Positions 25,678 to 33,832 of a stretch of 64,000 nucleotides of DNA are shown piece after piece. The notes under the pieces are model-generated. The model did no database searches, was not told the origin of the DNA, and saw only the letters and a list, made by a program, of their open reading frames with translations. Positions within the stretch are counted from its first letter, which is position 1; each line of letters starts with the position of its first letter. Origin of the DNA: Nitrobacter vulgaris (GTDB lineage: Bacteria; Pseudomonadota; Alphaproteobacteria; Rhizobiales; Xanthobacteraceae); contig NZ_MWPQ01000058.1 of the NCBI RefSeq assembly GCF_002028545.1, forward strand, positions 43,293 through 107,292, given 5' to 3'. A program made the position numbers and the translations under genes.

Positions 25678-26838
25678 CTAGTCTTCATGCTCGGCCTCGG
25701 CCTTGCCGAGGTCAGCCCTGAGGGTGAAGGTGTTGGCGACGGCGATGCACTCCCCGGCCGACAGGCCGGCAGTTACCTCGGCCAGGCGCCCGTCCTGCCG
25801 GCCAATGGACACCTTGCGCGCCTCAAAACCTTTAGCCGTGCGGACGAACACGACAGTGTCGCCTTTGAAGGATTGCAGAGCTGTTTTCGGCACCGTTACA
25901 GCTGCTGATGTTACATCCATCGGAATCTCGGCGGTGATGAAAGAGCCCGGCCGCCATTTAAGTGCAGTGTTATCGACCGAGGCGACCACGCGGGCGGCGC
26001 GCGTGTCCTTATCGAGTAGCGGGCTGACGAACATGATGGTCGCCGGGGATGGCTCACCTCCGATACCGGCCGCGATGTTGATTTTCTGGCCTTCGTGGAC
26101 GCTCGCCAAGTCAGAAGACGGTACCGCAAGCTCGGCCCAAACGACGTCCAGATTGACGATGACGTACAGCTCGCTCTCCTGGCCTTCGCGGCCGACCAGC
26201 GACCCAAGCTCGACACGGCGTTCCGCAATACGTCCGGCAATCGGCGCCCTCAGCTCCTGTAGTCGCAGCGTCTCGACGGGCTGTTGAGGCAGGGCTTCAA
26301 TTTGTTCAGCAGTCAAGCTGAGCGCGAAGAGCTTTTGGCGGGCGATCTCGATTTTAACGCGAGCATCTTCAAACGTGGTACGAGCCCGCAGGAAATCGTT
26401 TTCGCTGAGAATCTTGCCTTCAAACAACCTGGTCGAACGATTGAACAAGGTTTGCTGCAGATCGAACACCAACCGCGCGGCCAGGTATTCGCTCTTGGCG
26501 TCGGCCACCTCGCGGCTCTCGATCACGGCGACAACTTCGCCCGCCCGCACGGTATCACCCAGCCGCTTGCGCAGCTCCGCCACTGTGCCGAGCAGCCGAA
26601 CCGCGACCCGCGCGATGTGGTCGCCGCTGGGCACGATGGAGCCAGGCACTGCGATGCGTTTGCCCAGCATGCCGCCTTGCACTTCGCTGACGGCGAACTT
26701 GCCGGCATCCACCTGCTTCTCGCTGACCGTAACCACGAGTTCATCGTGTTTTTCCCCGCCCGGCTTTTCGCCGTGCGCCGCGAGGGGAAATGCCGCGCCG
26801 AGCACAAGCACAGCCGCGAGCAACCAAATCCGGACCAT
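25678..26838 (-). CDS. RND periplasmic adaptor (CzcB-like membrane fusion protein)
   Basis: A 386-residue periplasmic adaptor linking the RND pump to an outer-membrane channel. It has a signal peptide (MVRIWLLAAVLVLGAAFPLAAHG), then GEKPGGEKHDE, a barrel-sandwich/lipoyl segment (RAGEVVAVIES), a helical hairpin and another lipoyl half (ELRAPIAGRIAERRVELGSLV). The C-terminal segments fit beta-barrel and membrane-proximal domains. ATG 26838 is chosen since it opens the signal peptide; earlier in-frame starts give a poor leader. It is co-transcribed with the pump gene. Confidence 0.9.
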   Translation of the reverse strand: MVRIWLLAAVLVLGAAFPLAAHGEKPGGEKHDELVVTVSEKQVDAGKFAVSEVQGGMLGKRIAVPGSIVPSGDHIARVAVRLLGTVAELRKRLGDTVRAGEVVAVIESREVADAKSEYLAARLVFDLQQTLFNRSTRLFEGKILSENDFLRARTTFEDARVKIEIARQKLFALSLTAEQIEALPQQPVETLRLQELRAPIAGRIAERRVELGSLVGREGQESELYVIVNLDVVWAELAVPSSDLASVHEGQKINIAAGIGGEPSPATIMFVSPLLDKDTRAARVVASVDNTALKWRPGSFITAEIPMDVTSAAVTVPKTALQSFKGDTVVFVRTAKGFEARKVSIGRQDGRLAEVTAGLSAGECIAVANTFTLRADLGKAEAEHED

Positions 26839-26966
26839 TACCAATATCCCGTGAACGAGCCTCGATCGCTCGTGATTTCGCCAAACCTTTCCCTGAACGC
26901 ACGCAAGCCGTCGCATTGCCTGCGCAACGGGACGTGCCAACGGGGCCTAGACGGCCGCCTGGGAGG

Positions 26967-27314
26967 TTAGGCGCGGGGTGGTTTGAACAGAGGAAGGCCG
27001 GCAAGCGCGGCAGGGAACTGCTCCCGACCGGACGCCACCAAGCGCACGACGGGATCCGCCGGGGTCATCGCTACCGTCGCATGCTGGGTGGTAACGTGGG
27101 AGAAGCAGTGCCCGCTGTGGCACGGCAACTGTTGTTCTGGCGTATCCGGCGAAGAGTCCGGGTTAGCGCTCGTCATCACGACCGCAGAATCGGCTTTGGA
27201 AAACGTTGGACCACATCCGGCACAGTGAACCAGCGAAAACAACAGGCCGACGGTGAGCAGCAAAACGAACGGCAGTCGGCAAAGCCGACTTCCGATTTCC
27301 TCATTTAACGCCAT
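26967..27314 (-). CDS. Small Cys/His-rich exported protein (CzcI-like)
   Basis: A 115-residue protein with a signal-peptide-like N-terminus (LPFVLLLTVGLLFSLVHCAGC) followed by a Cys/His motif CHSGHCFSHVTTQH. Small exported His/Cys-rich proteins commonly precede czc/cus-type operons, where they are thought to bind or sense metal in the periplasm. It leads the operon, 128 bp before the adaptor gene. ATG 27314 is chosen; a lipobox-like VHCAGC leaves open that it is a lipoprotein. Functional role is inference from context. Confidence 0.65.
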   Translation of the reverse strand: MALNEEIGSRLCRLPFVLLLTVGLLFSLVHCAGCGPTFSKADSAVVMTSANPDSSPDTPEQQLPCHSGHCFSHVTTQHATVAMTPADPVVRLVASGREQFPAALAGLPLFKPPRA

Positions 27315-27502
27315 GCCGCCGGACCGGGTCATCGTCTATTCAGTCAACTCCTCTCGTGTGATCTTTTCAAGGTCCCACTTGTTAAAAAATTATGATCAAA
27401 AGCGCGGGCGCAGGCGGAATGGGATAACCTCAATTGAGGGTGGCATAATGAATGCCGCAATTGCGAGCGCGGCGGTAGCGGGCCAACAATCTGTGGCGAA
27501 TA

Positions 27503-28108
27503 TCACGTAGTCGAAAAAACTGAGTCAGGAATAGTGCCGGTACCGGAATTCTGAGTCACTTCCAGATACTTCCCATGCCAGTACGCCAGCGCGCTGCGGT
27601 TGCTGGAGAGATGCACATAACGCACGCGGCCAATGACAATGTCGTGAGAATGGCGCTCGATGATGTCGTCGACCTCGCAATCCAGCGCAGCGAGCGCATC
27701 CGTCAGAAGCCGCACGCCGGTTATTTTCGTCATCCATTTCGCGCCGAGATAGCGGCCCGCCCCTTTCACGCCGCCGCGCCCTGAAAACCTTTCGGCAATT
27801 TCGGCCTGGCGAGCGTTCAGCACGTTTACGCCGAACACACCATGCCGCAACAGTATCGGCCACGCGGATGACTTTCGATTGATGCCGAAGATCACGGTCT
27901 CGGGTTCGATGGAAAGCGACGATACTGACGTTACGGTCAGGCCAGATACGTCACTGCCTTGTCCAACGGTGATTACACTTACCCCACTGGGAAGCCTTCG
28001 CATCGCATGGCGAAAACTTTCGGTTGCGTTAACCGTGTCTACTTCCAGTGTACTCATTCGGTAGGCCGTCGGAACGCCGGATCCAGAAGTTAAGTCAGTT
28101 GCTGCCAT
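27503..28108 (-). CDS. Flavin reductase-like FMN-binding protein
   Basis: A 201-residue protein of the flavin reductase family (PF01613-like, HpaC/NtaB type). RHAMRRLPSGVSVITVG and GLTVTSVSSLSIEPETVIFGINRKS are the usual FMN-binding start, and FGVNVLNARQAEIAERFSG follows. Such enzymes supply reduced flavin to two-component monooxygenases. The start is uncertain: ATG 28108 is used, while an internal ATG at 28057 (MSTLEVD) would also leave the full domain. It points away from the AhpD-like/acyl-CoA-dehydrogenase/ABC operon at 28665, which encodes a plausible flavoenzyme partner. Confidence 0.85.
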   Translation of the reverse strand: MAATDLTSGSGVPTAYRMSTLEVDTVNATESFRHAMRRLPSGVSVITVGQGSDVSGLTVTSVSSLSIEPETVIFGINRKSSAWPILLRHGVFGVNVLNARQAEIAERFSGRGGVKGAGRYLGAKWMTKITGVRLLTDALAALDCEVDDIIERHSHDIVIGRVRYVHLSSNRSALAYWHGKYLEVTQNSGTGTIPDSVFSTT

Positions 28109-28120
28109 TTTTGATTTCAA

Positions 28121-28658
28121 TGACCTTCATAATTCTGAACAGAACTCATGGGCGATGACACGGCGCGATGTCGAGTGGCTCCGAAAAATAGCAATGCATG
28201 CATCGCGAACGCGATATGCGCGAAAAAGTTATTTTTCGATTTGCTGCATCGGAACGCCAAACATTCCCTCATCAGGTCGACGACCTTGTGAAAGAATCTC
28301 GATAGATTCACCTATCCCTTCCGATGATCGAGAAGACGGATACCAACGTCCATCAAAATTCAAACTGCTCGAGAAACGAAGAACGGAAAATGCCATACGC
28401 CGTTAGCGAGCAGCATTACGTCATTAGAAAACACACGACGCCCCGCCTGATCTTGAAATAATCTCCTTATTGGTTTGCAGGTCAGAATAGCAGCATGCTC
28501 TTAGTCGCCGGCTAAGAAGGTCGTTTCTTGTTATTTTTCGAAACGGGTTGTCGAGGCTGGACGCCTGTTTCACCATCATCATATCGAAGGGCTCATAACC
28601 TGACTGAGTTGGTCGCCGCTCTTCGCGCTGGTCCACTTGGGTCGATGCCACCGATAGG
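28121..28658. other. Divergent intergenic region, lower GC
   Basis: A 538-bp gap of clearly lower GC than its neighbours between the divergent flavin reductase and AhpD-like genes. I see no convincing gene. It is long enough to hold promoters and operators for both sides, but no known site is recognised. Confidence 0.5.
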
Positions 28659-28664
28659 ATGCAC

Positions 28665-29237
28665 ATGACACGCTTGCCAATTCATACCGCTACCACAGCC
28701 CCTGAAGCCGCCAGGGAACGGGTCCAGAATGCCGAGGCGGCGAACGGCTTTCTACCTAACCTGATCGGGCTTTTGGCCAATGCGCCAACAGCGTTGGAGA
28801 CCTATCAGACCGTGAGCGGCATCAACGCGCGCAGCGGCCTAACGCTAGCGGAGCGAGAGGCAGTGCAGATCACCGCTGCCGCGACCCATGGCTGCGGCTT
28901 CTGCGTCGCCGGTCACACCGCGATCGCTTATAAAAAAGCTGACCTGAAGGACGCTACCGTCAACGCGCTACGCGATGGCACGCGTGGGCCGGATGCACGC
29001 CTCAATGCCGTAGCGGACTTCACCCGCGCCGTGATTCGCAGCCGCGGCCGTGTCGAGGATTCCGAATTGAAGGCGTTCCGCAACGCCGGCTTCAACGACG
29101 CCAACGTGCTGGAAGTGGTGCTCGGCGTCAGTCTCGCGACGCTGTGCAACTTCGCCAACAACCTCGGACAAACAGACCTCAATCCGCAGCTTAAGCCTTA
29201 TGCATGGAACAATTCGGCCGCCGTCGCTGCCGAATGA
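28665..29237 (+). CDS. AhpD-like carboxymuconolactone decarboxylase family protein
   Basis: A 190-residue helical protein with the AhpD-type redox motif: C77 and C80 in THGCGFCVAGH and H84 just after. These residues give alkylhydroperoxidase activity in the family. ATG 28665 follows an AGGA 5 bp upstream; ATG 28659 is also possible. It is the first gene of an apparent five-gene operon and ends in an ATGA overlap region with the next frame. It may detoxify peroxide made by the neighbouring flavoenzyme, which is inference. Confidence 0.88.
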   Translation: MTRLPIHTATTAPEAARERVQNAEAANGFLPNLIGLLANAPTALETYQTVSGINARSGLTLAEREAVQITAAATHGCGFCVAGHTAIAYKKADLKDATVNALRDGTRGPDARLNAVADFTRAVIRSRGRVEDSELKAFRNAGFNDANVLEVVLGVSLATLCNFANNLGQTDLNPQLKPYAWNNSAAVAAE

Positions 29238-29254
29238 CGGATGAAGGTATCGCC

Positions 29255-30343
29255 ATGACACACTTAATCTCCGATCTTGTGGCATGGCTTGACGCCAGCG
29301 CCTTTCATCTCGACACCACGGCCGACACAGCCGCAGCGGTTCTTCCCAAGCTCGCGGACGCTGGTCTGTTTGGGCTGGGCGTGCCGGTGCAATGGGGTGG
29401 CAACGGCGGCCATGTCGCTGACGCGGTCAACGCCATCGCCGAGGTCTCGGCGCATTCGCTGACCGCGGGCTTCGTGTTCTGGGGCCATCGCACATTCATC
29501 GAATATCTGCTGCAGAGCCCCAACGCCGCTTTGCGCGAAACGCTACTGCCGGATCTATTAGCCGGCCGGCGCGGCGGCGCTACCGGCCTGTCCAACGCGA
29601 TGAAATTCCTTTCAGGCATTGAGGAACTGTCGGTGCAGTCCCAGCGTAGCGGCACTGCGCTACAGCTCGACGGTTATCTGCCGTGGGTGACCAACCTGCC
29701 CGCGACAGGCTTTGATGTTGCGCTGGCTGTCAAGGGTGCGGATGGTGCTCCTGCCTTTATCGCCGCACTGACTTCCGACGAGTCCGGTCTCGAACGCTCG
29801 CCTGATCTCGATCTGATGGCAATGCGCGGATCAAATACTGCGGCGCTCAAGATCGACGGTGTGCGTGTTGGCGAGGATCGCGTTATTCATCACAATGCTA
29901 CCGAATGGCTGCCGAAGGTAAGGCCCGCATTTTTGGCGATGCAATCTGCGTTGTCTGTCGGCCTAGCGCGTCGCGGACTTGCGGAAGCGACCGCCAGACT
30001 TCGCAATGACCGCGACATCCTGAGTGAACCGGTCGCTGCGCTTTCCGCCGAACTCACTTCCACCGAAACTGCGCTGCATGAAGGGCTGCGTGGAGGCCGC
30101 TTCATCGAGCACCCGGCAAGCCTGTTCCGCCTACGCATTCATCTCGCTGAGATTGCGGTGCAGGCCGTACAGTTCGAGCTGTCGGCCTCCGGCGGCCGGG
30201 CCTATCTGTCTCAGCCCGGCGCAGGCTTTCAGCGCCGGCTGCGCGAAGCCGCTTTCATTCCGGTCGTCACGCCCAGCCTGGTACAACTGAAGCTCGCGCT
30301 TCGCGTTCAGGAATTGCCAGCCGCCGTCGGCGCGACAGCATGA
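29255..30343 (+). CDS. Acyl-CoA dehydrogenase-fold flavoenzyme
   Basis: A 362-residue protein of the acyl-CoA dehydrogenase superfamily. The helical N-terminal domain includes FGLGVPVQWGGNGGHVADAVNAIAEVSAHS, the beta-domain LDLMAMRGSNTAALKIDGVRVG is typical, and a helical C-terminus follows. Members such as DszC and SfnB are flavin-dependent monooxygenases rather than dehydrogenases. The flavin reductase 1.1 kb upstream and the NitT/TauT-type transporter downstream favour such a role here. ATG 29255 has GAAGG upstream; ATG 29234, which overlaps the previous stop, is an alternative. The stop overlaps the ABC gene by ATGA. Confidence 0.85.
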   Translation: MTHLISDLVAWLDASAFHLDTTADTAAAVLPKLADAGLFGLGVPVQWGGNGGHVADAVNAIAEVSAHSLTAGFVFWGHRTFIEYLLQSPNAALRETLLPDLLAGRRGGATGLSNAMKFLSGIEELSVQSQRSGTALQLDGYLPWVTNLPATGFDVALAVKGADGAPAFIAALTSDESGLERSPDLDLMAMRGSNTAALKIDGVRVGEDRVIHHNATEWLPKVRPAFLAMQSALSVGLARRGLAEATARLRNDRDILSEPVAALSAELTSTETALHEGLRGGRFIEHPASLFRLRIHLAEIAVQAVQFELSASGGRAYLSQPGAGFQRRLREAAFIPVVTPSLVQLKLALRVQELPAAVGATA

Positions 30344-31152
30344 CCACGGCCGCACAAACCGCTTCCCCGGCACCGGATCGTCAGGCTGCTATTCTTGAAG
30401 CCGCCGGCGTGGTGCTGCGCTATCCCGACCAACCGCAACCGGTTGTCGGGGCGTTCGATTTTGAGTTGGCCGCAGGCGAGACCGTCAGCGTGCTCGGTCC
30501 GAGCGGAGTCGGCAAATCGAGCTTGTTGCGCGTGCTTGGCGGGCTGCAAAAGCCAACCGACGGCACGGTGACGATGAATGGCAAGCCGCTGCAGGGCGTG
30601 TCACCGCGCGTTTCCATCGCCTTTCAGGACGCAAGCCTGCTGCCATGGCTGTCGCTGGAGAAGAACGTTGCATTCGGGCTCAACTTCAAGCACCAGCCGC
30701 GTCTGACGCCGGAGGAAAGCAAAGTCCGCGTCGATGTTGCGATTCGTGAAGTCGGACTGATGCACGCACGGCACTACTTTCCCGAGCAACTGTCCGGCGG
30801 CATGGCGCAGCGCGCCGCGCTGGCGCGATGCCTGGCGCGCAAGCCGGAAATTCTGCTGCTCGACGAGCCCTTCGGCGCACTCGACGAAGTGACCCGTACC
30901 GAGATGCAGCATCTGCTGCTGAAGGTGATGCGCGATTTCCAAACCGCGGCGATCCTGATCACTCACGACATCGATGAGGCCCTGTTGGTCTCTGATCGCA
31001 TCCTGCTGCTCGGCGGAACACCGGCGCGAGTGATCGGCCAATGGTGCATCGACCTTCCGACACCGCGCGAAAACTACATCGCAGAGCTCGGCGTCATCCG
31101 CGTTGAAATTCTCTCACGACTGCGCGGCGCGACCCAGCGGCGCATTAACTAA
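30340..31152 (+). CDS. ABC transporter ATP-binding protein, NitT/TauT type
   Basis: A 270-residue ATPase subunit. Walker A GPSGVGKS is at 53-60, the Q-loop FQDASLLPW near 90, signature LSGGMAQR near 150, Walker B ILLLDEPFGALD near 170 and the H-loop ITHDIDEAL near 205. This is the SsuB/TauB/NrtD group, which imports sulfonates, nitrate, nitriles or thiamine precursors. It is translationally coupled to the flavoenzyme gene. Confidence 0.92.
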   Translation: MTTAAQTASPAPDRQAAILEAAGVVLRYPDQPQPVVGAFDFELAAGETVSVLGPSGVGKSSLLRVLGGLQKPTDGTVTMNGKPLQGVSPRVSIAFQDASLLPWLSLEKNVAFGLNFKHQPRLTPEESKVRVDVAIREVGLMHARHYFPEQLSGGMAQRAALARCLARKPEILLLDEPFGALDEVTRTEMQHLLLKVMRDFQTAAILITHDIDEALLVSDRILLLGGTPARVIGQWCIDLPTPRENYIAELGVIRVEILSRLRGATQRRIN

Positions 31153-31204
31153 AACGGCCACGTAGCGACGCCGCGCAGCCAAATGACGATTCAAAGGACC
31201 GGCC

Positions 31205-32407
31205 ATGTCGATCGACGAATTTTCCCGTTACGACGTCTCCCGCCGTCAGATGCTGCGCCTGTCAGCGCTGCTGACCGCTAGTGGCGCGCTGCCGCTCCTG
31301 AAGGCATACGAGGCGCGCGCCGAGGTCGCGGATGTGCCACTGCGTATCGGCTATCTACCGATCACCGATGCGACGCCGCTTCTGGTGGCGCATGGCAAGG
31401 GGTTTTTCGAGGAGGCAGGCATCAAGGCCGAGAAGCCGGTGCGCCTGCGGAGCTGGGCGCAGGTGCTGGAAGCCTTTATCTCCGGACAAGTGAACGCCGT
31501 CCATCTGCTGTCGCCGATGACAGTCTGGGCACGCTTCGCCAGCAAGGCTCCGGCCAAGGTGGTCGCCTGGAATCACACCAGCGGCTCCGGCCTGAGCGTC
31601 CTGCCGCACATCAACAGCGTCAAGGATCTTGGCGGCACTACGGTTGCCATTCCGTTCTGGTACTCGATTCACAATGTGGTGCTGCAAGTCCTGCTGCGCG
31701 AGAACGGATTGAAGCCGGTGTCGAAACGCACAGGCACCCCCGCTGCCGACGAGGTCAATCTCGTTGTCATGGCGCCGGCTGACATGGTGCCAGCGCTCGC
31801 CTCGAAGCAGATCAGTGGCTACATCGTCGCCGAGCCGTTCAACGCAGCGAGTGAGGCGCTTGGTGTCGGAAAGATCCTGCGCTTCACCGGAGATGTCTGG
31901 AAGGATCACGCCTGCTGCCTGGTGTTCATGCATGAACGCGATATCCAGCAGCGCCCGGAATGGGTGCAGCGCGCAGTCAACGCGATGGTCAAAGCGCAGC
32001 TCTGGACGCAGGAACATCGCGCGGAGACGGCGGCGCTGCTCTCCAAGGACAATCCCAACCAATACACCCCGCATAGTGTCGAAGTTCTGAGCAAAGTGCT
32101 GGCGCCGCCGGAGGCTGATGATGCCACCTACATCAAGGTTGGCGCGATCAAGCATCCGGACTGGCGCGAGCGCCGGATCGATTTCCAGCCCTATCCGTAT
32201 CCAAGCTACACCGAGGAACTGATCCGGCGCCTGCGGGAAACATTGGTCGAGGGTGATCGCGCGTTCCTCGATACGCTCGATCCGGCAGCCGCTGGCCGCG
32301 AGCTTGTCGACGATCGTTTCGTCAAGAAGGCGGTGATCGCGGCAGGCGGCATGGCGGCGTTCGGTCTGCCGGAATCCTTTACCCGCACCGAGGTCGTGGC
32401 GGCATGA
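31205..32407 (+). CDS. ABC substrate-binding protein, NrtA/SsuA family, Tat-type leader
   Basis: A 400-residue periplasmic binding protein. The N-terminus has SRRQMLRLSALL, a twin-arginine-type leader, with likely cleavage after ARAEV. The mature part, starting LRIGYLPITDATPLLVAHGKGFFEEAGI, is typical of CmpA/NrtA/SsuA/ThiY-like proteins. The ligand cannot be read from the sequence. Its stop overlaps the permease start (ATGA). Confidence 0.9.
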   Translation: MSIDEFSRYDVSRRQMLRLSALLTASGALPLLKAYEARAEVADVPLRIGYLPITDATPLLVAHGKGFFEEAGIKAEKPVRLRSWAQVLEAFISGQVNAVHLLSPMTVWARFASKAPAKVVAWNHTSGSGLSVLPHINSVKDLGGTTVAIPFWYSIHNVVLQVLLRENGLKPVSKRTGTPAADEVNLVVMAPADMVPALASKQISGYIVAEPFNAASEALGVGKILRFTGDVWKDHACCLVFMHERDIQQRPEWVQRAVNAMVKAQLWTQEHRAETAALLSKDNPNQYTPHSVEVLSKVLAPPEADDATYIKVGAIKHPDWRERRIDFQPYPYPSYTEELIRRLRETLVEGDRAFLDTLDPAAAGRELVDDRFVKKAVIAAGGMAAFGLPESFTRTEVVAA

Positions 32408-33261
32408 GCACAAGCTGGCCAAGCGACAGCCTGAGCCGCTCCGCATCTCCGCGGCTCGCTACGTTTGCGGGTCGTTTTGGCGGCAAGCCATTGCTGACGC
32501 TGCCAGCATTGACCAACAGCCTGCTCGGCATCGGCGGACTGATCATGCTGCTGTTGCTATGGTGGCTCGGCACCGATGTCCTGGCTTCATCTGAAGGATT
32601 TATCCGGCAGTTCTCGCCGACCACGGCGATCCCCAAGCTCGTAACGATGCTGGCGCAGCCTGATCTGTCAGCGCATATTCTCGCCAGTCTGCGCCGGGTG
32701 CTGATCGGTCTCGCTTTCGCGTTGCTGATCGGCGTGCCCGTCGGGCTCGCAGTCGGCAGTTATAGCCGCCTCAATACCGCGACCTCGCCGGCGTTTCAGT
32801 TTCTGCGCATGATCTCACCTCTGTCGTGGATGCCGATTGCGGTGATGATGTTCGGCGTCGGCGACCAGCCGATCTATTTCATGCTGGCGTTCGCCGCGGT
32901 GTGGCCGATTCTGCTCAACACGGCCGAAGGTGTGCGGCGGCTGCAGCCGAGCTGGCTCAGTCTTGCCGACAGCCTCGCCGCGACGCGCTGGGAAACACTG
33001 TGGTACGTGATTCTGCCCGGCGTGCTTGGCCATGTGCTGACCGGATTGCGGCTTTCCGTCGGTATCGTCTGGATCGTGCTGGTGCCGTGCGAGATGCTCG
33101 GGGTCTCGGCTGGTCTCGGCTATTTCATTCTCGATACCCGCGATCGCCTCGCTTATTCGGAGCTGATGGCCACGGTGCTGATGATCGGCATACTCGGCTT
33201 CCTGCTCGATGTCGGAGCGCGGATGCTGTATCAAACTGTCACCCGCAGTCGCACCGCCTGA
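32404..33261 (+). CDS. ABC transporter permease, NitT/TauT type
   Basis: A 285-residue inner-membrane permease of the SsuC/TauC group with about six hydrophobic segments. The EAA-loop region is seen in LADSLAATRWETLWYVILPGVLGHVLTGLRLS. Last gene of the operon AhpD-like / flavoenzyme / ATPase / binding protein / permease. Confidence 0.92.
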   Translation: MSTSWPSDSLSRSASPRLATFAGRFGGKPLLTLPALTNSLLGIGGLIMLLLLWWLGTDVLASSEGFIRQFSPTTAIPKLVTMLAQPDLSAHILASLRRVLIGLAFALLIGVPVGLAVGSYSRLNTATSPAFQFLRMISPLSWMPIAVMMFGVGDQPIYFMLAFAAVWPILLNTAEGVRRLQPSWLSLADSLAATRWETLWYVILPGVLGHVLTGLRLSVGIVWIVLVPCEMLGVSAGLGYFILDTRDRLAYSELMATVLMIGILGFLLDVGARMLYQTVTRSRTA

Positions 33262-33400
33262 GGGATCGTCTCGCTCTCCTATAGCGTTGGCTCATGGTTT
33301 CGACCGGCTTTGGCCCTGGTTCCTCACCCTAGTGGCGCGATCAAGCCACCGCTAGCACTTGGCTCGGGTAACGCCGTGCATCTAATCAGTTGCGAGGGAA

Positions 33401-33700
33401 TCAGGATCGACCCAATTTCGCTGGCTTTTCCGAGCGTCTTTCCTGCCGGAGCCGCGCCGGCGGGCGCGGGTCTTTACCGGTGACCGCCATGAACTCCTCA
33501 AGAGTGAGATTGAGCTTGTCGCCGTTCGAAAGCTGCATCACCGCATAGGTCTCGTCCCCTTGCTGTGGCAAGACCCGCACGCTGACGATCTGGTCCGCGT
33601 TGAGGAAGAAGCCGAACCTCAGCTCGATGAATTCCACCGCGCTGGCTCTCGGCTTCGGAGCAGGCCTTTTCTCTTCATCGCGCGCGCTTTTCTTGATCAT
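33401..33700 (-). CDS. Conserved-looking small protein of unknown function
   Basis: A 99-residue protein with charged ends (MIKKSARDEEKRPAPK; RLRQERRSEKPAK) and a central beta-rich part (FIELRFGFFLNADQIVSVRVL, then VMQLSNGDKLNLTLEEFMAV). The core is faintly reminiscent of FlbD-type small proteins (LNAD...I...L.NG), but I would not assign it. ATG 33700 has a very strong ribosome site (GGAGGGAGGG) just upstream. It lies downstream of the TcA gene on the same strand, separated by a palindromic repeat. Confidence 0.6.
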   Translation of the reverse strand: MIKKSARDEEKRPAPKPRASAVEFIELRFGFFLNADQIVSVRVLPQQGDETYAVMQLSNGDKLNLTLEEFMAVTGKDPRPPARLRQERRSEKPAKLGRS

Positions 33701-33716
33701 AGGCCCTCCCTCCACT

Positions 33717-33824
33717 GCTATCGCGTTTTCGAGCGAAGTGGATACCGGCTCGCGTGAAGAAAACGCGTCACATCAAAATCATAGAGCTTCGCTTCTGATT
33801 TCCGTCAGAAGCGGAAGAGCTCCA
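33717..33824 (-). repeat. Palindromic intergenic repeat, copy 2
   Basis: Inverted copy of the element at 13213-13318: GCGTTTTCGAGCGAAGTGGA, GAAGAAAACGCG and the hairpin arms GCTTCTGA / TCAGAAGC are all present with few changes. It lies just past the TcA stop codon and may serve as a transcription barrier. Confidence 0.85.
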
Positions 33825-33832
33825 AGCTCTTC

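Noticed and set aside
28155..28406. 83-codon frame between the flavin reductase and AhpD-like genes
   Set aside because: Low-complexity basic sequence, no start signal, in a divergent promoter region.
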